64,000 nt of DNA from Labia minor (lineage: Eukaryota; Arthropoda; Insecta; Dermaptera; Spongiphoridae). Below are positions 35,291 through 45,579 of the stretch, in pieces; the stretch's first letter is position 1, and each line of letters begins with the position of its first letter. The stretch lies in NCBI GenBank assembly GCA_963082975.1, contig OY720346.1:77554767-77618766 (forward strand). Reading direction: 5' to 3'. The notes under the pieces are model-generated. The model saw only the letters and a list, made by a program, of their open reading frames with translations, did not search any database and was not told the DNA's origin. The position numbers and the translations under genes were made by a program.

Positions 35291-37274
35291 TTGGATCGAA
35301 TAGTTAAAAGTATCGGATTTCTTTTAATAAATCCCTTTATGGTACTTAATTCATATAAAAAAAAAAAAGGAAAACCCAAGACTTGGTCTTTTGGTTCCGG
35401 TGTATTATAAGGTATATCACCATTAACTTTTTCCTTTTTTCATATATTTGTATCGAAACAATTAAATATTAATTTAATCATATATGTCTATAAATATTAT
35501 ATTGATTACATTTCTAAAATGAGATTTTTTTTTTTCTCAAGTTGTTTGTCTAAAAATTAATTATTATATATTATAAACTATTCTAAACGGATATTTTATA
35601 AAATTGCCTTTACATAGAATATTTAGTATTATGAATTCTATGTAATCAATTGTTTGGTCAAAAACCAAACAGTTGATTTCGTTTCGCTATATTAAGCAAA
35701 AATTATATAATTGTAATTATAACATTACTTATATTTTTCTTATGATTTCCTTAAAGGATCATTTCTATTTTATTTAGAATCAAATTTATTAATTGATTTT
35801 CTCTTAATTAATTATCGATAGAGGCTTCTCTAATTATATATGGATATTTCCATTATATCTTGGTATATACACTCGTTTTATGTGAACGTTTGTTTTCATT
35901 AGATTATTTATCATAATAAATCTAAATGTATTATTAAATCACTTAACAAAAAAAATAAAACTGATAATTTTGTATTATTATCAATTTGGTTTTATAAATG
36001 TAAAATTAAACGATTGTATATTTTAAAAAGAATAATCTATTTTGAGGATTATTTAATCCTAATTAATATATTATATTGGGTTCGAGAAATTTATTTCTTT
36101 TGTTAATATGAATTGTATTTATAATCGTAAAATTCTAAATTTAAATCTTTTTCATTCTTTTAATAATTTTAGGTTCTATTAATAAAGGATTATCTAATCA
36201 TTAACTTTCAAAACAGCTGAATTTTTTTCTAAATTTAATTTTTTAATATTAGTTTAAATAAATATTACATTTTTATCTGTTCGACCAATATAATTTATTT
36301 CTATAAAAATATTTTCTTAATTTATTTAATATAATAATTGCAATCGTTTTATTTAATCTCTAATGGAAAAATATAGAATTAGTGATTTTGTCCATTTATT
36401 AATTCTATGATTTTTATTTGAATTTAATTATAAAATTATTTAATTGTATTTTCAACGAGTAATCGAATTAAAAGATTATTACGTTTTTATTAATATTATA
36501 TATTGTATTGTGGATATTTATTCTTTTAATTAAAATTAATTATATTGTAAATTTCAAGCTATTAATTGCTTAATATTATCTCTTGCTTTTAACATAAACT
36601 TTATTTCGTTATCAAAGGTTTATTAAACCATAAAATCTAAATTATTTGAATTTAAAATTGAATATTTTTATATTGTCTTAATGTACATTTTTTCTATTTA
36701 TTGACTATTGTAACTTATTATTTATTTGAAAGAGATAATCTAATTATAACGTTATTTGAAACCATTGTCTTTTATTTTATTCTGAAAAAATATCTGTCTC
36801 TTTTTCATCACAAGGACCCTAACAGTTCCCGCGGTTTTGCACAAATGAAGGGATTAAGGAACAAATCTGCAACTTCGAGATCCTTTATACGCAAGCGATT
36901 TTATTGGCTCCGTATGAAGTCAGTTGGGTACTCCATTGAATACCCTTCATCGAGTTAAAGTCGTTTTGGCTTTAACACTGCTATATATAGAATTTAAGCT
37001 TGATTGAATCAATCGCTGAAAGAACTGGAATTAATTTTTTTACACTGGAAATCACGCGCCAGCACGTGTCGTGGTGCCATCAACAAAGATCCAAACATGC
37101 GCTAGTTTAATAAGTATTATTTATTAATTTTAATTTATAATTAATTAAATTTAATTTAAATATAATATATTATGTTATTTAATTCAATTCAAATTGCGAG
37201 ATAGCCGAGTGGAGACACTCCTGCTTATTTTTTTAAGGTATTTAAATATAATTAAAAATTTCTTTTGAATAAGT

Positions 37275-37307
<33 letters not shown>

Positions 37308-37429
37308 GCAGTAGTCTTTTCATGTCTTTTAAGTTCAATTGCCCTAACTTAACTTTATATATAGAAAAAGTGAGTGAAAGAGGGAGAGAGTGAGAAAGAG
37401 AGAAGGAAAGAGGGCGTAAATCGTTTGTG

Positions 37430-37750
37430 CAATGTGTAGTAGTAATAACGAGAGCCAAGGGAATCTATTCTATTCCTTGCTTGAGGGGGCTGGACTTTGG
37501 ATTTTATAAGAGAGGAGTGGGTTCGGGCAATTTCACACACATCCATACACAGTCAGTCGAGGGATAACCAAGCCAAGCGACCAACCAACCAACCAACCCC
37601 AATAAAAACGCCCTCAAACTGCCAAAAGAGCCTTCACAGACAAAAACAGGCCCAGGCTTGTTGTCGACGGAGAGTCGACATTTCTGTGTAAAAGCAATAG
37701 AAACGTAGCATTCGTTAGAAAAACGTTGATTGTGCAAAATACTCGCAGAT
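37430..37750 (+). promoter_or_regulatory. Candidate core promoter / 5'-UTR-like unique block
   Basis: Less AT-rich, non-repetitive block. GGATTTTATAAGAGAGG (about 37497-37513) resembles a TATA box. TCAGTC at about 37551 matches the arthropod initiator, although about 45 bp is longer than usual. Downstream sequence is C/A-rich with an AACC repeat (37580-37597). A GA-rich tract at 37376-37413 could bind GAGA-type factors. No coding frame with known motifs follows before 38.1 kb. Tentative. Confidence 0.25.
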
Positions 37751-38131
37751 AAGCTTTTTTTTTTCTCTCTTAATTAGACAATAAAAAGAAATAGAAAATT
37801 GGTTTCGGACGATCTATTAGATTTGTATTCTGGCGTTTGATTTCAAGGGCTTAATTTATATAAAGCAAAGAATTTGCTTTCATTCACATCCCAATTAAGT
37901 CAGAAATTGTAAACCAAAGTGTCTAGTAATGATTAAAAATTCGGTCCAATGTAATCCAAGCCAATTGATTAAATTTCTAATTTACATCATCGTACTGATA
38001 GCCTTAATGAAAAATATCTTTAAATCTACTCAAAAGATCAAAATATATATTAAAGGAATTTAATTAAATTTTATTTTAGATTGTAGATTGATTAAAAATA
38101 AAAAAAAGTTGCTTTTTTTTGTAAAATAATT

Positions 38132-38749
38132 ACCGACCGACGATAGTAAGGGAGGTATTGTTTTCACACCAAATTTCATATGTGAAGATTTTACTTTTCT
38201 CCACGAATCATGCATTTGCACAGAAAAAAGTATATTAGCATGATGTCTGTCCGTCTGTCCGTCCGTCCGTATAGATGTGTACAGCTTGAACGGCTCAGCG
38301 GATTTCGATGAAATTTGGTGTATTTACTTAATGCATCAGTATGATGAATTGATCAACTTTTGGTGTATATCCGGAAACCGGAAGTGATAGTATTACCGAT
38401 CGACGATAGGAAGGAAAGGGTTATTTTGACACCAAATTTCACATGAGGAGATTTTTTACATATCTGCACGGATCATGCACTTTGTATTGGTTTTATCCTC
38501 GGGAAAGATCATTTTCATTAGATTTTTCTTAATTTAAAATTATATGACGTCACCCAGCCCTTCATAACGTCACAGCCAGCGCCTCATTATATATTAGAGA
38601 TAAAAGAAAATTAAAAATTTTTATGTTATATCCATATCTGTTTTTTGCATTAATAGATACATTTAAATTATTTGAAATTGTTTCTGTAGCTGGAAATTAA
38701 TTTATTTCGAACCGTCGGTCGGTTCTGTGCCTGGCCACAGGTCAACTTA
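38132..38749 (+). mobile_element. HINE-A copy, full length
   Basis: From ACCGACCGACGATAG to the hairpin GCCTGGCCACAGGTC and AACTTA. The microsatellite GTCCGTCTGTCCGTCCGTCC lies at 38249-38268. The first palindrome TGACGTCA is intact at about 38546; the second has become TAACGTCA. No coding capacity. Confidence 0.75.
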
Positions 38750-39281
38750 TTTATTTATTTATTTTTTTTTTCAAAAGTAACCATTAAGATTATTGATTAT
38801 AAACTATCTTTCTCCCCCCCCCCATCAATGTCAAATAAAATTATTTTTAATATTAGAATGATTTTATCAACTTAGAAATAAATATTATGAAAATTCTTTA
38901 AATATTAAAGTTTCTTTAATTTATTTTTTAGCTTAACATTCTCTTACATAGATTATACTTTTATTATTCTAATGGATATTAAAAAATTCATTCATATATT
39001 CCAAATATTTCATTTATCTATCTGTATCCGCTTAATACACCTAATCGATTAGCGGCTTGTAAGGATTAAATATTTCAATTAAAATTTCTATTCTTGAAAT
39101 CGTAGGGGGGAGGGGAAACAAAATAAAGGGAATGAATCCTTCATATCAATTAATTATAGAGGAATTAGTTTAATTACTCTTCAAATTCTTTCATACCTTC
39201 TTTAATATAGTTTGGAAGGTATTTCTAAGGTCTTTTTGAGATTTCAAAGATTCAGGCGGAATTAAAGATCGCTAAATAAAT
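38750..39281. other. AT-rich spacer
   Basis: A C run lies at about 38814-38823 and a G run near 39106-39116. No gene seen. Confidence 0.5.
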
Positions 39282-39704
39282 AAGCTGGAGTGTCTCCACT
39301 CGACTATCTCGAATGTGAATTGAATTAAATAACACTATGAAATTTAAATTAAATTTAATTAATTATAAATTATAAATTAAAATTAATAAATATAGCTCAT
39401 GTTTGGCTCTTTGTTCTTATTGTTCTATTAATTCTGGTACTTTCAGCGATTGATTCAATCAAGCTGAAATTCTATAAATAGCAGTTTTATACAATTTTTA
39501 ATCATTTGAAAAATTATTAAATATATATCTTTATTTTTACGGTCACTTTAGAGGAAAAAAAATCAAAACGTTGTAGGTAATGACCCTCTTCCGGTTGAGC
39601 TACATTTCTCAAAAGTTGAGAGAAAACTATGAATTTTGAATAATGCCAGTATACCAAATATCATGATTTTAGCTCAAACCGTTTTTGCGTCATCTTGTCT
39701 ACAT

Positions 39705-39756
<52 letters not shown>

Positions 39757-39767
39757 GGCGAGATAGT
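39282..39767 (-). mobile_element. HINE-B copy 5
   Basis: The hairpin end AAGCTGGAGTGTCTCCACTC is followed by GACTATCTCG; the distal end is GGCGAGATAGT. The AC microsatellite (39713-39752) is pure, at about 20 units. A deletion removed the TGGCACCACGTCACG segment, and the block after the microsatellite is also missing. Confidence 0.8.
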
Positions 39768-39955
39768 AAAAATGTATGCAATTTTCCTAATATTTAATAA
39801 TAATTGTTAATAAAAATTATAATTGATATTAATTCAATTAGAAAACAAAACCCTTAAATCTTAATTAAAACTATTCTAACTATTCTAAGCGATAAATTCC
39901 AGTACATACTTTAAATTTAAGTAAAGTTAGATAATATTTTTTAAAAAGTTATAGT

Positions 39956-40202
39956 CAGTGGTGTATTGGGAGGGAAACTTAGGGGAACGACGTTCCCTTA
40001 CCTTTTTTCAGAAATCAAACGCGTTCCCGTACTTTTTCATTTTCCGATAACTCCCACTTAAATTTCTTTTTTTGTGTTCGTTAATATTTTGTATAGTAAG
40101 AATACGAAAAAATTAAAAACTTATATGGAAAAAAATAGTTTGCTGACTTTTTTTGTTCCCACTATGCGTTCCCTTACTTCTTATTTTACCAATACATCAC
40201 TG
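39956..40202. mobile_element. hAT-type miniature element (247 bp), family 'CAGTGGTGTATTGG'
   Basis: The ends CAGTGGTGTATTGG and CCAATACATCACTG form a near-perfect terminal inverted repeat. The 8-bp duplication GTTATAGT is exact (39948-39955 and 40203-40210). The interior carries GTTCCCTTACC and GCGTTCCCGTAC. A second copy is at 51334-51603. Confidence 0.9.
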
Positions 40203-40479
40203 GTTATAGTAGTCAATAGAGAGAATTAATTAATTAATTACCTTGATATTTGCAAAGGCTGCTTAAATTTCAAATAAAAAAAACAAAATATAAATAAAAC
40301 TATAATAATACAGATACCTACAATAGAATAAAAAAAATGGAAATAAATACAATTTAGTTGATTTAATAAAGTACAATAAAGTTATTAGAGTATTTAGTAT
40401 CTCTATGATATAAATAAAATAAATGATATTATATAATGATAGTGTTTAATAGAATTATCAATGAATATTAGTGTGTGTT

Positions 40480-40850
40480 TCTAATCAAAATGCCACCGGT
40501 GCAAATAGAATAAGGATGAACCTAATTAATGGAAATGGACGATGCTTTACCTAATAGGAATATAACACCATCATGATACAGACACATAAATTGATAGACG
40601 AGAAGATGAAATTCTCATGCATTATGGTATGGAATTTAGGGTTGCCCGCGCTGATATTAAGAGAAGGATGGAAAGTGGAAAAGGGGTGGGAGGGGTGGGG
40701 GTGGGGTGGTAAGGGGTAGAGGATGATGGTGGCTTGGAAGGGGTACGGATGCAAGTCACAAATGGAATATGATTCCATTTCGTTTTGACATTGAACGATG
40801 GAATGTTAAGAGTAGTTATCATATTATCATACGATATACGCATATGTATG
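40480..40850. other. Unique, less AT-rich block with G-quadruplex-type tract
   Basis: Non-repetitive. A G-rich tract at 40683-40716 contains more than four runs of three or more G separated by 1-2 bases (GGGGTGGGAGGGGTGGGGG and onward), a classical G4 pattern on the plus strand. Minus-strand frames here are proline-rich because of this tract and are not accepted as genes. Confidence 0.5.
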
Positions 40851-40987
40851 CATATACAGATGACATATAATTAATTACATTCTGTAAATATTAAAAAAAA
40901 TAATAAATAATTTAAATAACTAAATATTTAGAATATGAAATGGTTAATTTCTCATTTATAGATTGTAATCCATTGAAATATATTGAT

Positions 40988-41100
40988 ATTTATTAAATTA
41001 TTAAAGCTTTGGTGGCTGTTTTTATTTACAAGGGAATTTTGTAAATAAAACCACATATTGATATTTTTTATTGTATTTTTTGAATAAATTTACAATATAA
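40988..41100. repeat. Possible Penelope-type 3'-terminal remnant
   Basis: TATTAAAGCTTTGGTGGC... AAAACCACATATTG parallels the outer end of the Penelope pair (TATTAAAGCTTTTGTGGT... AAGACCACATTATT at 45162-45229). A 9-bp perfect stem TTTATTTAC/GTAAATAAA occurs inside. Similarity is moderate by eye, so this is tentative. Confidence 0.35.
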
Positions 41101-41444
41101 AATATTGATATTTTATCATTTCTACAGATAAAATATGAATTGTAGTTTGTATTACTTAAATATATTTTTATAAAATCAAAACAAAAATTATAAATTCACA
41201 ATGAAAACGAGAATTAATTATACGACCATTTTAAAATAAAATTTTTAAATAAAATCTAAATGATAATTATAATTAAATTTAATGAAACCAGCTGTTACAA
41301 GAGCTCTAACATCCATCAGAATACTTTTATTTAGCACCTTAATTAACTTTAGAATTTTTATTTTTAATTTGTTTGTTTTAAGAATTTCCTTTAGGTGTTA
41401 AATATCAATACCGTTTAGCAAAGAAAGTAATATAAAATAAATAT

Positions 41445-42003
41445 AAGCTGGAAGTCTCCACTCGACTATCTCGCAAATTTGAATTGGATTAATTAACATA
41501 CTTATATTATATTTAAATTAAATTTAATTAATTAAATTATAAATAAATAAATAATATTTATTAAAACATCGCGTGTTTGGCTCATTGTTGATGGCACCAC
41601 ATCACGTGCTAGCGCGTGATTTCCAGTTGTGTTTATTTATTAAATTAACTCCGGTACTTTTAGTGATTCAATCAAGCTGAAATTCTATATATAGCAGTTT
41701 TATACAATTTTTAATCATGTGAAAAACTATCAAAATTTAATTTTATTTTTACGGTCACTTTAGAGCAAGGGTGTCAAACTCATATGTACACTTGGGCCAA
41801 ACAAACAAGGTTTAACTTTAGGCGGGCCGCAGACAAATTGAAAGTCGAAAGTCTGATCGCTAAAAACATTTTACCTTTTTTTTAGAGATTTTTTTAAAAA
41901 AAGTCGAAAGTTGTCGCGGGCCGCAAGTTTGACATCCCTGCTTTAGAGGAAAAAAAATCAAAACGTTTTAGGTAATGACCCTCTTCCGGTTGAGCGAGAT
42001 AGT
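41445..42003 (-). mobile_element. HINE-B copy 6, interrupted by a hAT element, microsatellite deleted
   Basis: Starts AAGCTGGAAGTCTCCACTCG and ends GCGAGATAGT. The microsatellite-bearing half is missing, so CTTCCGGTTGAG joins directly to CGAGATAGT. It is interrupted at 41766-41940. Confidence 0.8.
41766..41940. mobile_element. hAT-type miniature element (175 bp) inside HINE-B
   Basis: Starts CAAGGGTGTCAAACTC and ends AGTTTGACATCCCTG. The exact 8-bp duplication CTTTAGAG occurs at 41758-41765 and 41941-41948. Other HINE-B copies read GGTCACTTTAGAGGAAAA uninterrupted, confirming the empty site. The interior (GGGCCGCA, AAAGTCTGATCGC, TTTTTAGAGA) is related to 12358-14366. Confidence 0.92.
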
Positions 42004-42340
42004 AAAAAATAAAAAAAATATTCAAGATTAGAAGAGACTAAAGAGATGTTTGGTTGCCTAATACCACAGGAGTTGCTAACTTAATTTCAATTTTTCTCGA
42101 ATATCATTTATTACTATTATTATTATTATTATTATTTTAGTACCAAAATATTTCAATTATTTCACCATTAGTAGGAACTTGTTGATATTGGGTATTGATT
42201 CACTACTTTTAAATATTTTCTCTTGGTGTTATTCATTTGTGTTCGATCTTTCTTTTCTACGTCATTCAATTTTTCTATAATATCGAATTTTGATTTGTTT
42301 TGATACTCGCATTTAATTCGTTTAATTTCTTTTCATTTTT

Positions 42341-42800
42341 ACTATCTCGCCAAAAACGGTTTGAGCTAGAATCATGAAATTTGGTACATGGACATTATTC
42401 AAAATTCGTAGTTTTCTATCAACTTTTGAAAATGTAGCTCAACCGGAAGAGAGTCATTACCTACAACGTTTTGATTTTTTTTCCTCTAAATTGACCGTAA
42501 AAATAAAGATATATGTTTGATAATTTTTCAAATGATTAAAAATTGTATAAAACTCCTATATATATAGAATTTCAGCTTGATTGAATCAATCGCTGATAGT
42601 ACTGGAATTAATTTTTCAACACTGCAAATCACGCGCCAGCACGTGTCGTGGTGCCATCAACAAATAACCAAACACGCGCTAGTTTAATAAATATTAATTA
42701 TTAATTTTAATTTATAATTAATTAAATTTAATTTAAATATAATATATGTTATTTAATCAAATTCAAATTGCGAGATAGTCGAGTGGAGACACTCCAGCTA
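42341..42800 (+). mobile_element. HINE-B copy 7, microsatellite deleted
   Basis: Starts ACTATCTCGC joined directly to CAAAAACGGTTTGAGC, so the microsatellite half is deleted. It ends GCGAGATAGTCGAGTGGAGA, then CACTCCAGCTA. It lies in opposite orientation to copy 6, 340 bp away. Confidence 0.8.
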
Positions 42801-43574
42801 TATAATTTTTTTCTTATATTTACAGATGTTTCATCCATCAACTAATACTTTCATTACACTTACCCGAGATAATTCTATAAACTAATTTTTAAATTTTAAT
42901 TTCAAAAGTAAAATTTGAAAATGTATTTATATAAATTTTTATATACTACTATGATATTAAATAAACTAGTAGTAAATTATTTTGAAAAAATATATTGTAT
43001 TTTTATTAATTAAGTAATTTTCTTATATACACGAGTATATTTTATTCTTCCCCTTTTTCTTCTTCTTATGATTATTTTTAAACTTGAACAATCTTTTGAA
43101 ATATCTCAAACAAAAGTGGATGAATTGTTTTATGAAAAATGTCTCCAATAGAAGTTAGAAAACTCATAATACATTGATCGTTCGCCAAACTTCGAAACTT
43201 GAAAAAAAAAACAAAGCTTAGTTTCTTTCCGAATGCAAATGACTTTGGTGTGAAGAATTTCATAGTAACTTTCAACACTCCCGTGATTAAAAATAAAAAA
43301 GTAAAAAAAAAAACTCATAAACTGAGTTTTTAAACTTAAGATTTGTAAAATGCAAAGAAAGATCAATTATTAACAAACGACAGCTTTCTTATACCTCTTT
43401 AAATTTGAAATAACAAAATAAAAAATATATTATATTATATACATCACACACATAGAAGGGTTGTACAATTTTCTTTGATTTGTGTTTGCATTCATCCCTG
43501 AATACAAAATTACAGTAAAATATCTAAGAGTAGTTTAATATTCGTATTATATTGTAGATTTCACTAACTGGTTC
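42801..43574. other. AT-rich spacer
   Basis: Minus-strand frames around 43078-43366 (66-78 codons, Phe/Lys-rich) show no recognisable domain and are likely chance. Confidence 0.45.
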
Positions 43575-43582
43575 ATTTACTA

Positions 43583-43875
43583 CAGTGGTTCCCAAACTTA
43601 TTTAGCCAAGCGCCCCCTTTCCAGAAAATAATTTACTCTCAGCGCCCTCTTGGAAATTAACTTTTTTAAATTTTAATACCAATTAAACAGAAAGATAAAT
43701 GTACCTATTTGCAAAATATTATAAATAAAGGTGTAAATTAGAAACATTGAAATTATGTATATATTTATTGATCTCAGAATAGAAAAGTAATATACTTACA
43801 AGTAATTTTCCCTAAATGCACCTGTGGCAATCACCGCCCCCTGGATCGCTCCAACGCCCACTTTGGGAATTACTG
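43583..43875. mobile_element. hAT-type miniature element (293 bp)
   Basis: Starts CAGTGGTTCCCAAACTT and ends ACTTTGGGAATTACTG. The 8-bp duplication ATTTACTA is exact (43575-43582 and 43876-43883). CGCCCCC blocks occur near both ends. Confidence 0.9.
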
Positions 43876-44054
43876 ATTTACTATGTAGTATTTTTATGCA
43901 TGTTTACAACTAAACACAAATAAGATCTGTTGAAACAATATTAATTGACTTTCTAGGAAATATTCAGTAGAAAAATTACATTGTTTTGCTAAATTGTGTT
44001 TGTGTATGTGTGGGCGTGTGTTTGGGCCAAAGCTAAAATTTAATGAAAAAAAAA

Positions 44055-44596
44055 TCTGGAGTGTCTCTACTCGACTATCTCGCAAATTTGAATTGGATTA
44101 ATTAACATATATTATATTTAAATTAAATTTAATTAATTAAATTATAAATTAAAATTAATAAATAATATTTATTAAACCAGCTTTGGCTCTTAATTGATGA
44201 CACCACGTCACTTTCTGGCGCGTGATTGTCAGTCAACGTGTTAAAAAATTAATTACGGTACGTTCAGCAATTCAATCAAGCTGAAATTCTATATATAGCA
44301 GTTTTATACAATTTGTATTCATGTGAAAAACATAAGGTCAGTTTAGAGGAAAAAAATGAAAACATGGTAGGTAATGACCCTCTTCCGGATTCTCGAAAGT
44401 TGAAAGAAATCTACGAATTTTGAAATAATCCCCGTGTACCAGATGTTATTATTCTAGCTCAAACCGTTTTTGCGTAATTTTGTCTACATGCACACATACA
44501 CACACAAAGAAGCAAACAGACATACATTTATCTAAACCTTAGTGAAAATGACTCAGGGGCCTACAAAACGTATAAAAACATCTCTGACGGGATAGT
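44055..44596 (-). mobile_element. HINE-B copy 8
   Basis: The hairpin end TCTGGAGTGTCTCTACTCG is followed by ACTATCTCGC; the distal end ACGGGATAGT is degenerate. A CA microsatellite lies at about 44489-44508. The 63-residue minus frame overlapping it is not a gene. Confidence 0.75.
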
Positions 44597-45055
44597 AATA
44601 AAATAAACAATGTAGATAAAGATAAAGGATTTTAATTTATAAAGTTTATTAATTATATGTTAAACAATTTTAACAAAAAATTTATTAAATAAAATAATAT
44701 AGAAACATTAATAAAATCTGTGTTTGCCTTGTTTCTATATTTTTATTCATTTATTAAAAAAAAAACTTAATTATTTGAAGTTATTTAGGAGGATTTCACC
44801 AAGTCAAAACAATTTGACAATAATTGTATGTATGTTACCTATACACCTTCGAATCTTGTCTAAATGAGTTTGTCGATAACCATTGGAATGACTCTAACAC
44901 CTCAGCAATGTTGTGTTTGTTGTAAGAGGGTAAATTACACAAAAAGAAAGTCACCACCCACCCCCAAAAAAATTGCCTTAAAAAAATTTAAAATCTCTTG
45001 ATTGAATCTATTATATATTATAGTTCAACTAGTTAAATAAATAAATAAAAGATCA

Positions 45056-45093
45056 AATTTGTAAGATAGTCGAGTGCAGACACTCCAGATTTA
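45056..45093 (+). repeat. HINE-B terminal fragment
   Basis: Only the hairpin end remains: AAGATAGTCGAGTGCAGACA then CTCCAGAT. Confidence 0.6.
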
Positions 45094-45355
45094 TTTACAA
45101 AAAAATTATTTAGGTTCATTCTAGTAAAATATGATCACTATGATCCATCTTTACATTGTATTTATTAAAGCTTTTGTGGTTATTTTGATAATTATTAAGA
45201 GAATTTTTATTAAAAGACCACATTATTTGTATAAAATTATTTATTAAATTAAAATAATTGTACAACGTTTCAACTGCTTATTCTGCAGTCGTTTTCAAGT
45301 AACCGTACGCTTGCTCCGATTCAAGCGGACTGATGCATGTCGGGACACGTCACCT

Positions 45356-45363
45356 CTTATATA
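45356..45363 (-). promoter_or_regulatory. TATA-like box in the Penelope 3' region, left arm
   Basis: Mirror of 47626-47633. TATATAAG on the minus strand, pointing out of the element. Penelope elements carry promoters in their pseudo-LTR regions, so it may drive outward transcription. Functionally untested. Confidence 0.45.
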
Positions 45364-45579
45364 GGCAGTGATATTGGCGCCAATTTTTGGCTCCAATTTT
45401 TACCGCCAATTCTTAATCTCAACATGAAGTCAGCAGCAATTGTCAAAGCAAGCGTTTACAATCAAGAAGTATGATAGTGCATTATGTCTCTAAAATGAAG
45501 ATACTAAATTATTTCCATAATCAAGATATATACACAAATACACATTAGATTAATTATATTTAATTTAATTTGACAAATT

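Larger units (their letters stand above)
34263..36977. mobile_element. LTR-type insertion (solo LTR or LTR-derived element), 2.7 kb, non-coding
   Basis: Starts TGTTAACGCC and ends GGCTTTAACA, giving TG...CA termini with near-perfect 10-bp inverted ends. It is flanked by a 5-bp duplication CTGCT (34258-34262 and 36978-36982). Termini and duplication size fit retroviral-type integrase. No gag, protease, RT or integrase frame is visible, and I see no direct repeat of the two ends to define paired LTRs. A very long solo LTR or a large derivative without genes is therefore possible. Tandem arrays lie at about 34504-34650 and 34766-35290. The frames at 34262-34594 and 36701-36958 lack known motifs. 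Confidence 0.7.
33953..37227 (+). mobile_element. HINE-B copy 4, split by a 2.7-kb LTR-type insertion
   Basis: The left part (33953-34262) runs from ACTATCTCACC through a GT microsatellite (about 34066-34100) to TATAAAACTGCT. The right part (36978-37227) resumes CTGCTATATATAGAA and ends GCGAGATAGCCGAGTGGAGA plus CACTCCTGCTTA. Uninterrupted copies read AAAACTGCTATATATAGAA across this point (for example at 12955), so the break is a clean insertion. Confidence 0.85.

Noticed and set aside
36701-36958. 85-residue frame near the right end of the LTR-type insertion, considered as gag or integrase tail
   Set aside because: No zinc knuckle, DDE or other recognisable motif; too short.
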